Part shown: one piece after another, positions 61,194 through 64,000 of the stretch | Layout: each line of letters begins with the position of its first letter | Position numbering within the stretch: the stretch's first letter is position 1 | NCBI RefSeq assembly: GCF_029784165.1 | Contig: NC_073696.1 | Span: 99,068,065-99,132,064, forward strand | Reading direction: 5' to 3' | Origin: Wyeomyia smithii | Lineage: Eukaryota; Arthropoda; Insecta; Diptera; Culicidae | DNA: 64,000 nucleotides | The notes under the pieces: model-generated | The model's database searches: none | What the model saw: the letters and a program-made list of their open reading frames with translations, nothing else | What the model was told of the DNA's origin: nothing | Position numbers and translations under genes: made by a program

Positions 61194-61722
61194 AAATTGA
61201 GAATAGAGAATAGAGAATAGAGAATAGAGAATAGAGAATAGAGAATAGAGAATAGAGAATAGAGAATAGAGAATAGAGAATAGATAATAGAGAATAGAGA
61301 ATAGAGAATAGAGAATAGAGAATAGAGAATAGAGAATAGAGAGTAGAGAATAGAGAATAGAGAATAGGGAATAGAGAATAGAGAATGGAGAATAGAGAAT
61401 AGAGTATAGAGAATAGAGAATAGAGAATAGAGAATAGAGAATAGAGAATAGAGAATAGAGAATAGAGAATAGAGAATAGAGAATAGAGAATAGAGAATAG
61501 AGAATAGAGAATAGAGAATAGAGAATAGAGAATAGAGAATAGAGAATAGAGAATAGAGAATAAAGAATAGAGAATAGATAATAGATAATAGAGAATAGAG
61601 AATAGAGAATAGAGAATAGAGAATAGAGAATAGAGAATAGAGAATAGAGAATAGAGAATAGAGAATAGAGAAGAATAGAGAATAGAGAATAGAGAATAGA
61701 GAATAGAGAATAGAGAATAGAT

Positions 61723-61758
<36 letters not shown>

Positions 61759-62877
61759 ATAGAGAATAGAGAATAGAATAGAGAATAGAGAATAGAGAAT
61801 AGAGATAGAGAATAGAGAATAGAGAATAGAGAATAGAGAATAGAGAATAGAGAATAGAGAATAGAGAATAGAGAATAGAGAATAGAGAATAGAGAGTAGA
61901 GAATAGAGAATAGAGAATAGATAATAGAGAATAGAGAACAGAGAATAGAGAATAGAGAATAGAGAATAGAGAATAGAGAATAGAGAATAGAGAATAGAGA
62001 ATAGAGAATAGAGAATAGAGAACAGAGAATAGAGAATAGAGAATAGAGAATAGAGAACAGAGAATAGAGAATAGAGAATAGAGAATAGAGAATAGAGAAT
62101 AGAGAATAGAGAATAGAGAATAGAGAATAGAGAATAAAGAAAAGAGAATAGAGAATAAAGAAAAGAGAGTAGAGAGTAGAGAATAGAGAATAGAGAATAG
62201 ATATTAGAGAATAGAGAAAAGAGAATAGAGAATAGAGAATAGAGAATAGAGAATAGACAATAGAGAATAGAGAATAGAGAATAGAGAATAGAGAATACAG
62301 GATACAGAATAGAGAATAGAGAATAGAGAATAGAGAATAGAGAATAGATAATAGAGAATACAGGATACAGAATAGAGAATAGAGAGTAGAGAATAGAGCA
62401 TAGAGAATAGAGAATAGATAATAGATAATAGAGAATAAAGAATAGAGAATAGAGAATAGCGAATAGAGAATAGATAATAGAGAATAGAGAATAGAGAATA
62501 GAGAACAGAGAATAGAGAATAGAGAATAGAGAATGGAGAATAGAGAATAGAGAATAGAGAATAGAGAATAGAGAATAGAGAATAGAGAATAGAGAATAGA
62601 GAATAGAGAATAGAGAATAGAGAATAGAGAATAGAGAATAGATAATAGAGAATAGAGAATACAGAATAGAGAATAGAGGATAGAGAATAGAGAATAGAGA
62701 ATAGAGAATAGAGAATAGAGAATAGAGAATAGAGAATAGAGAATACAGAATAGAAAATAGAGAGTAGAGAATAGAGAATAGAGAATAGAGAATGGAGAAT
62801 AGAGAATAGAGAATAGAGAATAGAGAATAGAGAATAGAGAATAAAGAATAGAGAATAGAGAATAGAGAATAGAGAAT

Positions 62878-62945
<68 letters not shown>

Positions 62946-63364
62946 ATAGAGAATAGAGAATAGAGAATAGAGAATAGAGAATAGAGAACAGAAAATAGAG
63001 AATAGAGAATAGAAAATAGAGAATACAGAATAGAGAATAGAGAATAGGGAATAGAGAATAGAGAATAGAGAATAGAGAATAGAGAAGAGAGAAGAGAGAA
63101 TAGAGAATAGAGAATAGAGAATAGAGAAAAAAGAATAGAGAAAAGAGAATAGAGAATAGAGAATAGAGAATAGAGAATAGAGAATAGAGAATAGAGAATA
63201 GAGAATAGAGAATAGAGAATAGAGAATAGAGAATAGAGAATAGAGAATAGAGAATAGAGAATAGAGAATAGAGAATAGAGAATAGAGAATAGAGAATAGA
63301 GAATAGAGAGACAAGAGACAAGAGAGAAGAGACAAGAGAGAAGAGAGAAGAGAGAATAGAGAAT

Positions 63365-63404
<40 letters not shown>

Positions 63405-64000
63405 ATAGAGAATAGAGAATAGAGAATAGAGAATAGAGAATAGAGAATAGAGAATAGAGAATAGAGAATAGAGAATAGAGAATAGAGAATAGAGAATAGA
63501 GAATAGAGAATAGAGAATAGAGAATAGAGAATAGAGAATAGAGAATAGAGAATAGAGAATAGAGAATAGAGAATAGAGAATAGAGAATAGAGAATAGAGA
63601 ACAGAAAACAGAGAATAAAGAATAGAGAATAGAGAATAGAGAATAGAGAATAGAGAATAGAGAAAGAGAATAGAGAATAGAGAATAGAGAATAGAGAATA
63701 GAGAATAGAGAATAGAGAATAGAGAATAGAGAAAAGAGAATAGAGAATAAAGAAAAGAGAGTAGAGAGTTGAGAATAGAGAATAGAGAATAGAGAATAGA
63801 GAATAGATAATAGATAATAGAGAATACAGAATACAGAATAGAGAATAGAGAGTAGAGAATAGAGCATAGAGAATAGAGAATAGATAATAGATAATAGAGA
63901 ATAAAGAATAGAGAATAGAGAATAGCGAATAGAGAATAGAGAATAGATAATAGAGAATAGAGAATAGAGAATAGAGAATAGAGAATAGAGAATAGAGAAT

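Larger units (their letters stand above)
57580..64000. repeat. Young 7-bp satellite (GAATAGA), continues past window
   Basis: Over 6.4 kb of GAATAGA heptamers, mostly exact, with recurring variants (GAGAGTA, GATAATA, ACAGAAT, AAAAGAG, GAGACAAG). No gene. On the minus strand the unit reads TCTATTC, which has no stop in any frame and yields the heptapeptide SILYSLF, giving accidental frames over 57568-63867 and 57582-63335. The right edge is not seen. Confidence 0.97.

Noticed and set aside
57568..63867. Open frames of about 2000 residues on the minus strand
   Set aside because: They are translations of a stop-free heptamer; the same peptide appears in more than one frame, with no start context or domain.
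57580..64000. CRISPR array
   Set aside because: Units are contiguous heptamers without unique spacers, in eukaryotic sequence.

Overview
This window looks like repeat-rich, non-coding DNA from an insect, most likely a culicine (Aedes-like) mosquito. The basis is AT-rich sequence with no bacterial gene density, fragments of RNase-H LINEs, RTE and jockey/CR1-type LINEs, Tc1/mariner pieces, tRNA-derived SINEs, TA- and TTAA-flanked MITEs, and a 34-35 kb repeat that I recognise from culicine genomes. The species is inference.

Only one convincing host-type gene is visible. It is a single-exon 178-residue protein of the glycoside hydrolase family 19 (chitinase) fold at 12778-13314. A TATA box correctly spaced from an arthropod initiator lies just upstream, with three GATA-factor motifs. 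The protein has no visible signal peptide, and the catalytic His-Glu of the family is replaced by Cys-Asp.

Layout. 0-9.5 kb: a decayed tandem array with a 7-bp unit (AGGATTT-like), broken by two copies of one RNase-H LINE, an RTE element with a 16-bp target duplication, a pogo-type MITE and an internally deleted Tc1/mariner. 9.5-17.5 kb: the GH19 gene, a 0.9 kb TIR element and foldback repeats. 17.5-31.2 kb: purine-rich DNA, the largest block (25.2-31.2 kb) being a decayed satellite of about 0.6-1 kb units, interrupted by a 3.2 kb long-TIR DNA transposon that itself carries a SINE. 31.2-54.8 kb: mostly unassigned DNA with scattered MITEs, SINEs, LINE fragments, a mariner fragment and nested insertions, including a SINE inside a LINE and a MITE inside a SINE inside a foldback element. 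55.3-64 kb: a second and a third 7-bp satellite, old GACTAGA passing into young GAATAGA, the latter with higher-order duplications and running off the window end.

There is no operon or pathway here. The two reading frames of about 2000 residues at the right end are a property of a heptamer lacking stop codons on one strand, not genes. Most other open frames are repeats or chance.
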